A stretch of DNA of 40,124 nucleotides from Porphyromonas bennonis DSM 23058 = JCM 16335 (lineage in GTDB: Bacteria; Bacteroidota; Bacteroidia; Bacteroidales; Porphyromonadaceae), in assembly GCF_000375645.1 (NCBI RefSeq), contig NZ_AQWR01000017.1, positions 1-40,124 on the forward strand. Direction: 5' to 3'. Positions within the stretch are counted from its first letter, which is position 1, and each line of letters starts with the position of its first letter. The translations under genes and the position numbers were made by a program. Below are positions 31,958 to 40,124 of this stretch, piece after piece. A model generated the notes under the pieces. The model ran no database searches. It saw nothing but the letters and a program-made list of their open reading frames with translations, and was not told the DNA's origin.

Positions 31958-34363
31958 ATGAACGTAATCACAAAGACCATCACTCTGCCCGATGGTCGTG
32001 AGATCACGATCGAGACAGGCAAGCTTGCCAAGCAGGCTGATGGCTCCGTGGTTGTACGCATGGGCAAGACCGTGCTCCTGGCGACGGTAGTCGCTGCCGA
32101 GGAGGCACGTCCGGGCGTAGACTTTATGCCCCTCCAGGTAGAGTATAAGGAGAAGTTCTCCGCCGACGGTCGATTCCCCGGGGGCTTTACCCGCCGCGAG
32201 GGCCGTATGTCGGACCATGAGATCCTGATCGCACGACTGATCGACCGCGCTCTGCGTCCTCTCTTCCCAGAGGACTACCACTGCGAGGTCTATGTGCAGA
32301 TCATCCTCTTCAGTGGAGACCCCAATGAGCTCCCCGACCAGCTTGCCGGACTGGCAGCCTCTGCCGCCATGGCAGTCAGCACCGTCCCCTTCGACGAGGT
32401 GCTCTCTGAGGTGAGAGTGATCCGTCTCGACGGCGAGTGGGTGATCAATCCGACACTCGACCAGCTCAATCGTGCCGATATCGACCTGATGGTCGGCGCA
32501 ACGGAGAAGAACATCATGATGGTCGAGGGTGAGATGAAGGAGGTGCCCGAGAGCGATATGATCGAGGCGATCAAGCAGGCTCACGAGGCGATCAAGGTAC
32601 AGTGCCGCGTGCAGAACGAGCTAGCCCGTGAGGTAGGCTCCGACGTTAAGCGCACCTACGAGGGCGATGCACAGGATCCTGAGCTGGACAAGAAGATCTA
32701 CGACAGCTGCTACGACAAGCTCTTCGAGATCGCCATGTCAGCGGATAACGACAAGCACTCTCGCTCTCGCCGCTTCACTGAGGTGGGTAAGGAGTTTAAG
32801 GCTCAGTACAGCGAGGAGGAGCTCGAGGAGCTGGAGCCGCTGATCAATCGCTACTACGATAAGTACGTCAAGCTGGCGGTACGTACCGCCGTACTCGACC
32901 ATCATCAGCGTCTCGATGGTCGCGGTCTCGAGGATGTGCGTCCGATATGGACGGAGGTGGACTGCCTCCCCGCACCTCACGGATCTGCCATCTTCACCCG
33001 CGGAGAGACCCAGGCACTCGCTACGGTCACCCTCGGAACCAAGGACGATGAGAAGCTGGTCGATGACGCCCTCTTCCAGGGCAAGGAGCGCTTCCTCCTC
33101 CACTATAATTTCCCGCCCTTCAGCACCGGTGAGGCCTCTCGCCCCAAGGGCGTCAGCCGTCGTGAGATCGGTCACGGCAACCTCGCCATGCGTGCCCTCC
33201 ACGGCATGATCCCCGAGGACTATCCCTACACCATCCGCGTGATGAGCGACATCCTGGAGAGCAACGGATCCTCCTCCATGGCTACGGTCTGCGCCGGTAC
33301 GCTGGCGCTGGAGGATGCCGGTGTGCCGATGATCCGTCCCGTCTCCGGCGTCGCCATGGGTATGATGAGCGAGGGAGACAAGAAGGCGGTCCTCACAGAC
33401 ATCCTCGGTGACGAGGACCACATGGGAGATATGGACTTCAAGGTGACCGGTACCCGTGAGGGCATCACCGCCACCCAGATGGATATCAAGATCGACGGAC
33501 TGAGCTACGAGGTGCTGGCACAGGCCCTCGAGCAGGCACGTCGTGCCCGCTTCCACATCCTCGACATCATCGAGAGCACCATCCCCGGACCCCGTCCTGA
33601 GCTGAAGCCTCAGACGCCCCGCATGGAGCAGATGGAGGTGCCGAAGGAGTTCATCGGCCCGATCATCGGTCCCGGCGGTAAGATCATCCAGGGCATGCAG
33701 GAGGAGTCCGGTGCTCAGATCAATATCGAGGAGGACACCGAGCGTGGTGTCGGCGTGATCCAGATCGCTGCGTCCAATAAGGAGGCGATCACTCGCGCCC
33801 TCGAGATGATCAATCGCATCGTCGTCATCCCCGAGGTGGGTGAGACCTACGAGGGTACCATCAAGAGCGTCATGCCCTATGGTGTCTTCGTCGAGTTTAT
33901 GCCCGGCAAGGAGGGTCTGCTCCATATCTCCGAGTGGGACTGGAAGTACTTCGGCAACATTGAGGAGACCGGTGCCGCAGAGGGACAGAAGCTGCAGGTG
34001 AAGCTGCTGGAGGTGGATCCCAAGACCGGTAAGTTCCGTCTCTCTCGCCGTGCTCTGATCGAGAAGCCTGAGGGCTACGAGGAGCAGTCCGAGCGTCCCC
34101 GCGAGCGCCGTCGTGGTCGTGAGGAGCGTGATGGTGAGGGTCGCCGTGGCGAGCGTCGCCGCAACCCTCGTCGTGAGGAGCGCAACTCAAATGACAGTGA
34201 CAGCGAGGAGCAGCGTCCCTCTGATGAGGAGCGTCCGCGCCACCAGGAGCGTCGTCGTAATCCTCGCCGTGAGGAGCGCGAAGAGCCGAAGCGTGAGCCA
34301 AAGTCCTCTGAGGACAAGCCCGGGAGTCCGGCTGACTTCTTCAAGCAGTTTGGTCAGTTCTGA
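31958..34363 (+). CDS. pnp: Polyribonucleotide nucleotidyltransferase (PNPase) with long Arg/Glu tail
   Basis: A 3'-5' phosphorolytic exoribonuclease that works as a trimer in RNA decay. It has 801 residues from the ATG at 31958 ([20 protein letters not shown]); an earlier in-frame ATG at 31934-31936 region would add a basic, non-family extension. Two RNase PH domains are separated by a helical domain; [17 protein letters not shown] and the second-core [12 protein letters not shown] are diagnostic. The KH domain has [18 protein letters not shown] and the S1 domain [20 protein letters not shown]. About 100 residues after S1 are low-complexity Arg/Glu/Pro with [10 protein letters not shown] present twice, ending [10 protein letters not shown]. 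The tail makes it longer than typical PNPase (about 700). Confidence 0.97.
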   Translation: MNVITKTITLPDGREITIETGKLAKQADGSVVVRMGKTVLLATVVAAEEARPGVDFMPLQVEYKEKFSADGRFPGGFTRREGRMSDHEILIARLIDRALRPLFPEDYHCEVYVQIILFSGDPNELPDQLAGLAASAAMAVSTVPFDEVLSEVRVIRLDGEWVINPTLDQLNRADIDLMVGATEKNIMMVEGEMKEVPESDMIEAIKQAHEAIKVQCRVQNELAREVGSDVKRTYEGDAQDPELDKKIYDSCYDKLFEIAMSADNDKHSRSRRFTEVGKEFKAQYSEEELEELEPLINRYYDKYVKLAVRTAVLDHHQRLDGRGLEDVRPIWTEVDCLPAPHGSAIFTRGETQALATVTLGTKDDEKLVDDALFQGKERFLLHYNFPPFSTGEASRPKGVSRREIGHGNLAMRALHGMIPEDYPYTIRVMSDILESNGSSSMATVCAGTLALEDAGVPMIRPVSGVAMGMMSEGDKKAVLTDILGDEDHMGDMDFKVTGTREGITATQMDIKIDGLSYEVLAQALEQARRARFHILDIIESTIPGPRPELKPQTPRMEQMEVPKEFIGPIIGPGGKIIQGMQEESGAQINIEEDTERGVGVIQIAASNKEAITRALEMINRIVVIPEVGETYEGTIKSVMPYGVFVEFMPGKEGLLHISEWDWKYFGNIEETGAAEGQKLQVKLLEVDPKTGKFRLSRRALIEKPEGYEEQSERPRERRRGREERDGEGRRGERRRNPRREERNSNDSDSEEQRPSDEERPRHQERRRNPRREEREEPKREPKSSEDKPGSPADFFKQFGQF

Positions 34364-34387
34364 TTAGTAACCCCTACCTAATATCCA

Positions 34388-34422
34388 GCGAGCCGAGTGC
34401 GATCCTTTCGTCCTCGGCTCGC
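34388..34422 (+). terminator. Hairpin after pnp
   Basis: A 10-bp stem GCGAGCCGAG / CTCGGCTCGC with a 15-base loop lies 24 bases after the pnp stop. No long T-run follows. A near copy (same stem, nearly the same loop) lies at 35041-35075. Confidence 0.6.
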
Positions 34423-34440
34423 CTGCTCTATATGCATAAT

Positions 34441-34489
34441 GTCGTGATCGTGATGCAAAGTACCTCCAGGTCATACTTTGTCTCACGAC
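34441..34489. promoter_or_regulatory. Nested palindrome upstream of a membrane-protein gene
   Basis: Outer arms GTCGTGA (34441-34447) and TCACGAC (34483-34489) enclose inner arms CAAAGTA (34456-34462) and TACTTTG (34474-34480). The right inner arm resembles a -7 element for the gene at 34530, and the left inner arm would be its mirror on the other strand. It could be an operator or a promoter region; this is an inference. Confidence 0.4.
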
Positions 34490-34529
34490 TGAAGAATATT
34501 CACTGACAACACAGCAGACGACTCTTGGT

Positions 34530-34970
34530 ATGAATTATTACGCTCTGATCCCACTCGCTCTGTCGCTCGTCTACTTCCTCGGGAGACTCTATGGGCGTAC
34601 AGCTCACGACAGGACCTACTACTGCTCGTTTTATGAGCTCTTCTTACTCCTCACTGCTGTCTATATAGCACCATTGGGAGGTGTCCCGGTGGCTTTGACG
34701 CTCGGTGTGCTACTTGTGGCACTGGTAGCGATCTTTCTCCTTCGCTGGTTCGTGGGTGATAAGGGACTGTTACCGACAGGGCAGCTTCTTAGGAAGAGAT
34801 ATCCTTGGCTTTACCGTTTTTGTACGGCTGTAAAAAGCGGGGCCTTCATCTGTCTGACCCCGTACTTTCTCCCCGGACCTCTTTACAACCTACTATTGGT
34901 GATCGTCCCCCTTGTGGTCGTCCTCGTGGAGCGACTCTCGCTCTATTGGATCCACAAGAGGTCAGCCTAA
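34530..34970 (+). CDS. Four-helix membrane protein, unknown
   Basis: A 146-residue, very hydrophobic protein. TM segments lie at about 2-18 (YYALIPLALSLVYFLG), 34-52 (YELFLLLTAVYIAPLGGV), 53-74 (ALTLGVLLVALVAIFLLRWF) and 115-135 (YNLLLVIVPLVVVLVERL). A basic loop (RKRYPWLYRF) lies near 88-97. No family was recognised. It is bracketed by two near-identical hairpins (34388 and 35041), the second followed by a T-run. The region from here to clpB is accessory-like. The base composition is somewhat richer in A+T than in the flanking housekeeping genes. Confidence 0.75.
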   Translation: MNYYALIPLALSLVYFLGRLYGRTAHDRTYYCSFYELFLLLTAVYIAPLGGVPVALTLGVLLVALVAIFLLRWFVGDKGLLPTGQLLRKRYPWLYRFCTAVKSGAFICLTPYFLPGPLYNLLLVIVPLVVVLVERLSLYWIHKRSA

Positions 34971-35040
34971 GTCTCAAGAGTGAAACCCGGACACCGATAG
35001 TCCTACTGACCTCCTCGGGCAGGTCTGTCCCTTTTATGCA

Positions 35041-35081
35041 GCGAGTCGAGTGCGATCCCTTTGCCCTCGGCTCGCTTTTTT
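35041..35081 (+). terminator. Intrinsic terminator of the membrane-protein gene
   Basis: Stem GCGAGTCGAG (35041-35050) with CTCGGCTCGC (35066-35075), one G-T pair, then six T. It lies 70 bases after the gene's stop and closely resembles the hairpin after pnp. Confidence 0.85.
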
Positions 35082-35114
35082 ACGCCCTCACGAACCTCTT
35101 CATACCCCATCAGA

Positions 35115-35130
35115 CTATTACCGGTAGTAG
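35115..35130. repeat. Solitary 16-bp palindromic unit
   Basis: CTATTACCGGTAGTAG is a single unit of the kind arrayed at 1400, 9987, 24370 and 37176. It lies just before a type B fold-back element. Confidence 0.8.
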
Positions 35131-35151
35131 ATCCCTCCCCTGCTGCTACCG

Positions 35152-35410
35152 CCTGTCGATCCCTCCGGGGCTTCGCCCCTGCGGGATCATCGTTCTTTAG
35201 CCCGCATGTCGAGGCACGAAGTGCCGAAGACTGCGGGAAAGAAGCCCAAGGAAAAAATACGACCCCGCTAGGGTGTCGCACTTACCAGTCAGGCAATCAG
35301 TACGACACCCTAGCGGGGTCGCTGGGCTAGAGCCCCATCGTAACCCGGAGTCTTCGGGGCTGCGCCCCTCGACATCCGGGCTAAAAAGCGGGCACCCCTG
35401 TCGGGGTGCC
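35152..35410 (+). repeat. Type B fold-back element, copy 2
   Basis: The perfect 19-bp inner arms are CGACCCCGCTAGGGTGTCG (35260-35278) and its complement at 35303-35321, with a 24-base loop. They are flanked by hairpins whose tips are GGCACGAAGTGCC (left) and GGGGCTGCGCCCC (right). GGCACCCCTGTCGGGGTGCC closes the element. The outer arms TAGCCCGCATGTCGAGG and CTCGACATCCGGGCTA still pair. No coding frame is credible here. Confidence 0.8.
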
Positions 35411-35484
35411 ACGCCTGTAACTGTTTTTCCGACAGAACCAATATCAACGGATCGCAAATGAAAACCATCAAATAGAAGATATGC

Positions 35485-35707
35485 AGCATCCGAAGGATGC
35501 CCGCTCCATAGGCATCGGTCGAGGCACGAAGTGCCGAAGACCGATGTATAATCGTACGCATTATGCCACGACCCCTTGCGGGTCGCCGAAAGGGGGGTAT
35601 CTGCTCGGCGACCCACAAGGGGTCGAGGGAATAGGGAAGGGTCTTTGTACATCGGTCACCGCTTCGCGGATGACCGATGCCTATGGAGCGAGCACCCTTT
35701 CGGGTGC
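35485..35707 (-). repeat. Type A fold-back element, copy 3 (reverse orientation)
   Basis: Reads as the reverse complement of copy 1. GCATCCGAAGGATGC opens it, then CATAGGCATCGGTC with the GGCACGAAGTGCC tip, the inner arms CGACCCCTTGCGGGTCGCCG (35569-35588) and 35606-35625, the GCGGATGACC module and CGATGCCTATG. It closes on the hairpin GCACCCTTTCGGGTGC (35692-35707), which is shared with the half-element that follows. Confidence 0.8.
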
Positions 35708-35765
35708 CTCACGGATAAGCCCTCTAGGTATATGATTACCCCAATGCTCAAATGCGTCACCCCTG
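35692..35765 (+). repeat. Right half of the 138-bp MITE-like element
   Basis: From the central hairpin onward this matches 16619-16696: GCCTCACGGATAAGCCCTCT, then ATATGATTACCCCAATGCTC, ending in the terminal repeat CTCAAATGCGTCACCCCTG (35747-35765). The left half is absent and replaced by the type A element. Confidence 0.8.
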
Positions 35766-35783
35766 GGTCGCTTCACCTTTGTC

Positions 35784-35814
35784 TTTGTGGGATCAATTAT
35801 GTTTTGTAGCTTTG
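35784..35814 (+). promoter_or_regulatory. Promoter of a short, frame-disrupted gene
   Basis: TTTG at 35784-35787, a 19-bp spacer and TAGCTTTG at 35807-35814 fit both Bacteroidetes promoter boxes. Transcription would begin near 35820, 38 bases before the ATG at 35858. Confidence 0.65.
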
Positions 35815-35857
35815 AAGACAGGATCATCGTTAAACCCTTAAGCACCAAGCTGTCACC

Positions 35858-36018
35858 ATGAAAAAACTCTTATCGTACCGGGAATCGTTACCAGCCTCAC
35901 TTGCCTGTGCAAGGGGGATTATCAGCTGGGCTATAGGAGGGGCACACCTGGAGGTCCGCATGTAGCTATTTCAGGTGCGATTGGCTTGGCGGTTGTCGGC
36001 GCTCTTGAGAACTGTTAG
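35858..36018 (+). pseudogene. Short gene broken by a one-base shift in an A6 run
   Basis: ATG at 35858 is followed by six A and opens a frame that stops after 35 codons. The next frame, entered by one extra A in that run, continues instead as LIVPGIVTSLTCLCKGDYQL and on to a TAG at 36016-36018. With seven A it would be a 52-residue peptide starting MKKT, with a short hydrophobic N-terminus and a Gly/Ala/Ile/Val-rich C-terminal half ending in Glu-Asn-Cys. That frame has no start codon of its own. A good promoter lies upstream. It may be phase-variable, a decayed gene or a sequencing error. No family was recognised; a small exported peptide is possible. Confidence 0.45.
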
Positions 36019-36053
36019 ACGCCACTACACCGCACTTTTCCCATAATAATCTT

Positions 36054-36467
36054 ATGCGTATCAAGTTCTTTGTTTTAGAGCTCTGCATCATAGGTGCTAC
36101 CGTATGGACCACCCTTGTTCTTTCAAGGGTTGAGTCCTTGATGGCTCTTAAGGAGTCGATATTCCGGTTTGTTATACCGGTCATCGTCCTTGAGACTCTG
36201 TTTGTACAGCTGATGACACTCGTCCCCGAAGAGAGAAGTCAATCTGGAGCTGTTTCCCCATGGGTCAAGGCTCTCGACATTGCCTTTTGGGGTGCACTCC
36301 TGGTAGTTTCCATTACCCTCCTCCTGATAGATATGGGAGAGCCCTTTGCAATACTGCGAAAAGATATTGGGCTGTTACTCATGGTAATCATAGTGGGAGC
36401 AAGTCGCTATCTCTATTACCTTAAGCCGGCTAAGACGATAAAGCTGTCCAAGTCCACAAAGGATTAA
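36054..36467 (+). CDS. Four-helix membrane protein, unknown
   Basis: A 137-residue protein with TM segments at about 4-24 (KFFVLELCIIGATVWTTLVL), 36-57 (IFRFVIPVIVLETLFVQLMT), 73-95 (ALDIAFWGALLVVSITLLLI) and 103-120 (IGLLLMVIIVGASRYLYYL). It ends in a Lys-rich tail. No family was recognised. It lies 35 bases after the frame-disrupted short gene on the same strand and ends at its own terminator, so the two may form one unit. If so, a peptide plus membrane partner (such as an immunity or export protein) is one reading, but nothing in the sequence proves it. Confidence 0.75.
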   Translation: MRIKFFVLELCIIGATVWTTLVLSRVESLMALKESIFRFVIPVIVLETLFVQLMTLVPEERSQSGAVSPWVKALDIAFWGALLVVSITLLLIDMGEPFAILRKDIGLLLMVIIVGASRYLYYLKPAKTIKLSKSTKD

Positions 36468-36496
36468 CATCAGCAGTACTGCCCTATTATATCTAT

Positions 36497-36534
36497 ATCG
36501 GTTTCAGAGGTAGCAACCTTTGGAACCGATTTTT
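36497..36534 (+). terminator. Intrinsic terminator
   Basis: Stem ATCGGTT / AACCGAT, extended by an inner GGT / ACC pair, then five T. It lies 29 bases after the membrane-protein stop. Confidence 0.85.
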
Positions 36535-36550
36535 CACGAAGGAGGACAAG

Positions 36551-36629
36551 CAGGGTGACGCATTTGAGAGACACCGTAGCCATTCATCTAATTGTGAAGA
36601 GTGGGGAACGAAGCACCCCTTGTGGGTGC
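36551..36629 (+). repeat. Left half of the 138-bp MITE-like element
   Basis: Begins with the terminal repeat CAGGGTGACGCATTTGAG and follows the left half of the element at 16559 almost base for base, through the central hairpin GCACCCCTTGTGGGTGC (36613-36629). The sequence then switches to a type B fold-back element. Confidence 0.8.
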
Positions 36630-36845
36630 CCGTTTCTTAGCCACGTGGTCGAGGGGCGTAGCCCCGATGACCCGTGGACCGGGCATCGCATACGATCCCG
36701 ACCCCGCAAGGGTGTCGCAGAGGGGGGGGGCGGAAAAGTGCGACACCCTGGCGGGGTCGAGGTCAAGACATCGACTTTCCCACAGGTCATCGCCGCTATC
36801 GCGGCTCGACCTGTGGCTATGAAGCGGGGATCCCTGACGGGATCC
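36613..36845 (+). repeat. Type B fold-back element, copy 3
   Basis: Opens with the hairpin shared with the MITE half, then CCACGTGGTCG with the tip GGGGCGTAGCCCC. Inner arms CGACCCCGCAAGGGTGTCG (36699-36717) and 36741-36759 carry one mismatch. The distal hairpin is CCACAGGTCATCG / CGACCTGTGG with the tip CCGCTATCGCGG, and GGATCCCTGACGGGATCC closes the element. A run of nine G interrupts the loop. Confidence 0.8.
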
Positions 36846-36901
36846 AGCATACCATTATGGTGTCGGCTTCCTTTTGCGCTCCCGCCTGCAGATCCCGCAG
36901 G

Positions 36902-37149
36902 GGACCCCGGTAGGGGTCCTTTCTTCATAGCCCGGCGGTCGAGGCACGCAGTGCCGAAGACCCCGGGTTACCTGCGATCCGCCTTGTATATATGCGACCC
37001 CGCTAGGGTGTCGCTCCCTCTCACGATCACTATTACGAGCGACGCCCTAGCGGGGTCGAGGAGAAAAAGAGGGCTATGATTACCCGGGGTCGTCGGGGCT
37101 TTGCCCCTCCGACCGCCGGGCTATGAAAAACGCACCCCTGCCGGGGTGC
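36902..37149 (+). repeat. Type B fold-back element, copy 4
   Basis: Bounded by GGACCCCGGTAGGGGTCC (36902-36919) and GCACCCCTGCCGGGGTGC (37132-37149). Outer arms are CATAGCCCGGCGGTCG and CGACCGCCGGGCTATG-like sequence. Inner arms CGACCCCGCTAGGGTGTCG (36995-37013) and 37040-37058 differ from perfect pairing at one place, with a 26-base loop. Hairpin tips are GGCACGCAGTGCC and GGGGCTTTGCCCC. Confidence 0.85.
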
Positions 37150-37175
37150 ATCATCGTCACCCCTACCTCTCCTAA

Positions 37176-37257
37176 CTATTACCGGTAATAGATTCATCTA
37201 ATATCGGGTTTAGTGAAGTCTATTACCGGGTTTAGATTTCACTATTATCGGCAATAG
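37176..37257. repeat. 22-bp-period array of 16-bp near-palindromes, array 4 (4 units)
   Basis: Units start at 37176, 37198, 37220 and 37242. The first is symmetric (CTATTACCGGTAATAG); the second and third have the right half GGGTTTAG; the fourth is CTATTATCGGCAATAG. Spacers are ATTCAT, TGAAGT and ATTTCA. The array lies about 150 bases upstream of clpB. Confidence 0.95.
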
Positions 37258-37406
37258 ATTTCTGCCCTACTTGTCCCCCCAAGTGACAGCATGGACTGCC
37301 ACGACTGACTTTTGTTTCCACAAAAGACATAATGGACTGACAGTTAGGTCGGGGCTTCGTTTTTGTACTTATGGTCTCAGAATAAAACGAAAAGAATAAA
37401 GTGAAT
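37258..37406 (+). promoter_or_regulatory. clpB upstream region
   Basis: No clean TAnnTTTG element was seen. The stretch holds ATGGACTG twice (37291 and 37332), the small inverted repeat CTTTTG / CAAAAG (37309-37326) and TTTTTGTACTTATGG just before the gene. No CIRCE-type element (TTAGCACTC with its inverted copy) is present. An alternative sigma factor may read clpB here; that is an inference. Confidence 0.35.
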
Positions 37407-39998
<2,592 letters not shown>

Positions 39999-40013
39999 TA
40001 CCGTTTCCTAACA

Positions 40014-40063
40014 AAAGACCTTTGCAAAATGGTCTTTCGCCGAAAAAGCACCGCTTTTTCGGC
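40014..40063 (+). terminator. Hairpins downstream of clpB
   Basis: Two adjacent stems: AAAGACC / GGTCTTT (40014-40037) and GCCGAAAAAG / CTTTTTCGGC (40039-40063), starting 15 bases after the stop. The second lacks a following T-run but is strong. The last 60 bases of the window show only a weak CTTTGCA / TGCAAGG inverted repeat and no identifiable gene. Confidence 0.65.
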
Positions 40064-40124
40064 AGGGACTTTGCAGAATGCCCCAGATGCAAGGAACTGA
40101 GAGTGAGGGCGAAGGGAGTGTGCT

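Noticed and set aside
35478-37160. tRNA genes or a structured housekeeping RNA among the hairpins
   Set aside because: No TTCRANNC T-loop, no anticodon-arm layout and no 3' CCA were found; the hairpins are nested inverted repeats.
35083-37160. Insertion sequence with a transposase
   Set aside because: No frame shows transposase motifs; only short non-autonomous repeats are present.
37258-37406. CIRCE heat-shock operator before clpB
   Set aside because: The TTAGCACTC half-site and its inverted partner are absent.

Overview
The window looks like a chromosomal segment of a GC-rich member of the Bacteroidales, most likely close to Porphyromonas. Three things point there. Start-site regions repeatedly carry the Bacteroidetes -7 element TAnnTTTG (upstream of serS, panB, hemG, uvrB, parA, fabD, the carboxylase gene and pnp). 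Clear Shine-Dalgarno sequences are rare. The gene order parA-parB-DUF5683-LysM transglycosylase is typical of the order. No rRNA, tRNA, CRISPR array, transposase or phage gene was seen. The genus is an inference; the order is well supported.

Layout. 1-361 is the 5' part of a Na/Pi cotransporter (minus). 362-1597 is mostly repeat DNA with two possible very small genes. 1598-5641 is a plus-strand run: serS, a DUF3108 exported protein, an HD hydrolase, lptB and recR. 5642-6258 is repeat DNA, followed by an AAA/DUF4143 ATPase and a YqiA-like hydrolase. On the minus strand come a YpfJ-type zinc peptidase and panB. After another repeat block comes hemG (plus), then on the minus strand a lipoprotein, a RecD/Dda-like helicase and uvrB. 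parA-parB-DUF5683-mltD-like plus a small coiled-coil gene (16773-20864) and fabD-coiled-coil-zapA-rny (21037-24287) are two plus-strand transcription units. 24465-29273 is a minus-strand exporter operon (TolC, HlyD, two ABC-2 permeases, no ATPase). It diverges from a carboxyltransferase/biotin-carrier cluster, which is followed by pnp. After pnp the window becomes accessory-like: two small membrane proteins, a frame-disrupted short gene and about 1.5 kb of repeats. It ends with clpB.

The housekeeping genes are ordinary. The unusual content is in the intergenic DNA. (1) Four arrays of a 16-bp near-palindrome (CTAnTAnCGGTAnTAG) are spaced at exactly 22 bp, at 1400, 9987, 24370 and 37176, with a lone unit at 35115. 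(2) A modular family of fold-back elements occurs as type A (three copies) and type B (four copies), in which long inverted arms are themselves built of small hairpins. The primary sequence varies between copies while pairing is kept. (3) A 138-bp element with 19-bp terminal inverted repeats occurs whole at 16559-16696. Its left and right halves occur separately at 36551 and 35692, each broken at the same central hairpin. (4) There are 9-bp and 34-bp tandem repeats. Together these suggest a mosaic repeat system that moves or recombines through hairpins, with no mobilising enzyme encoded in this window.

How the genes work together. Several units link the cell envelope with cell-cycle functions: ParAB with a lytic transglycosylase and a membrane protein; ZapA with FabD and RNase Y; and LptB. 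RNase Y and PNPase, both RNA-decay enzymes, are encoded about 8 kb apart.
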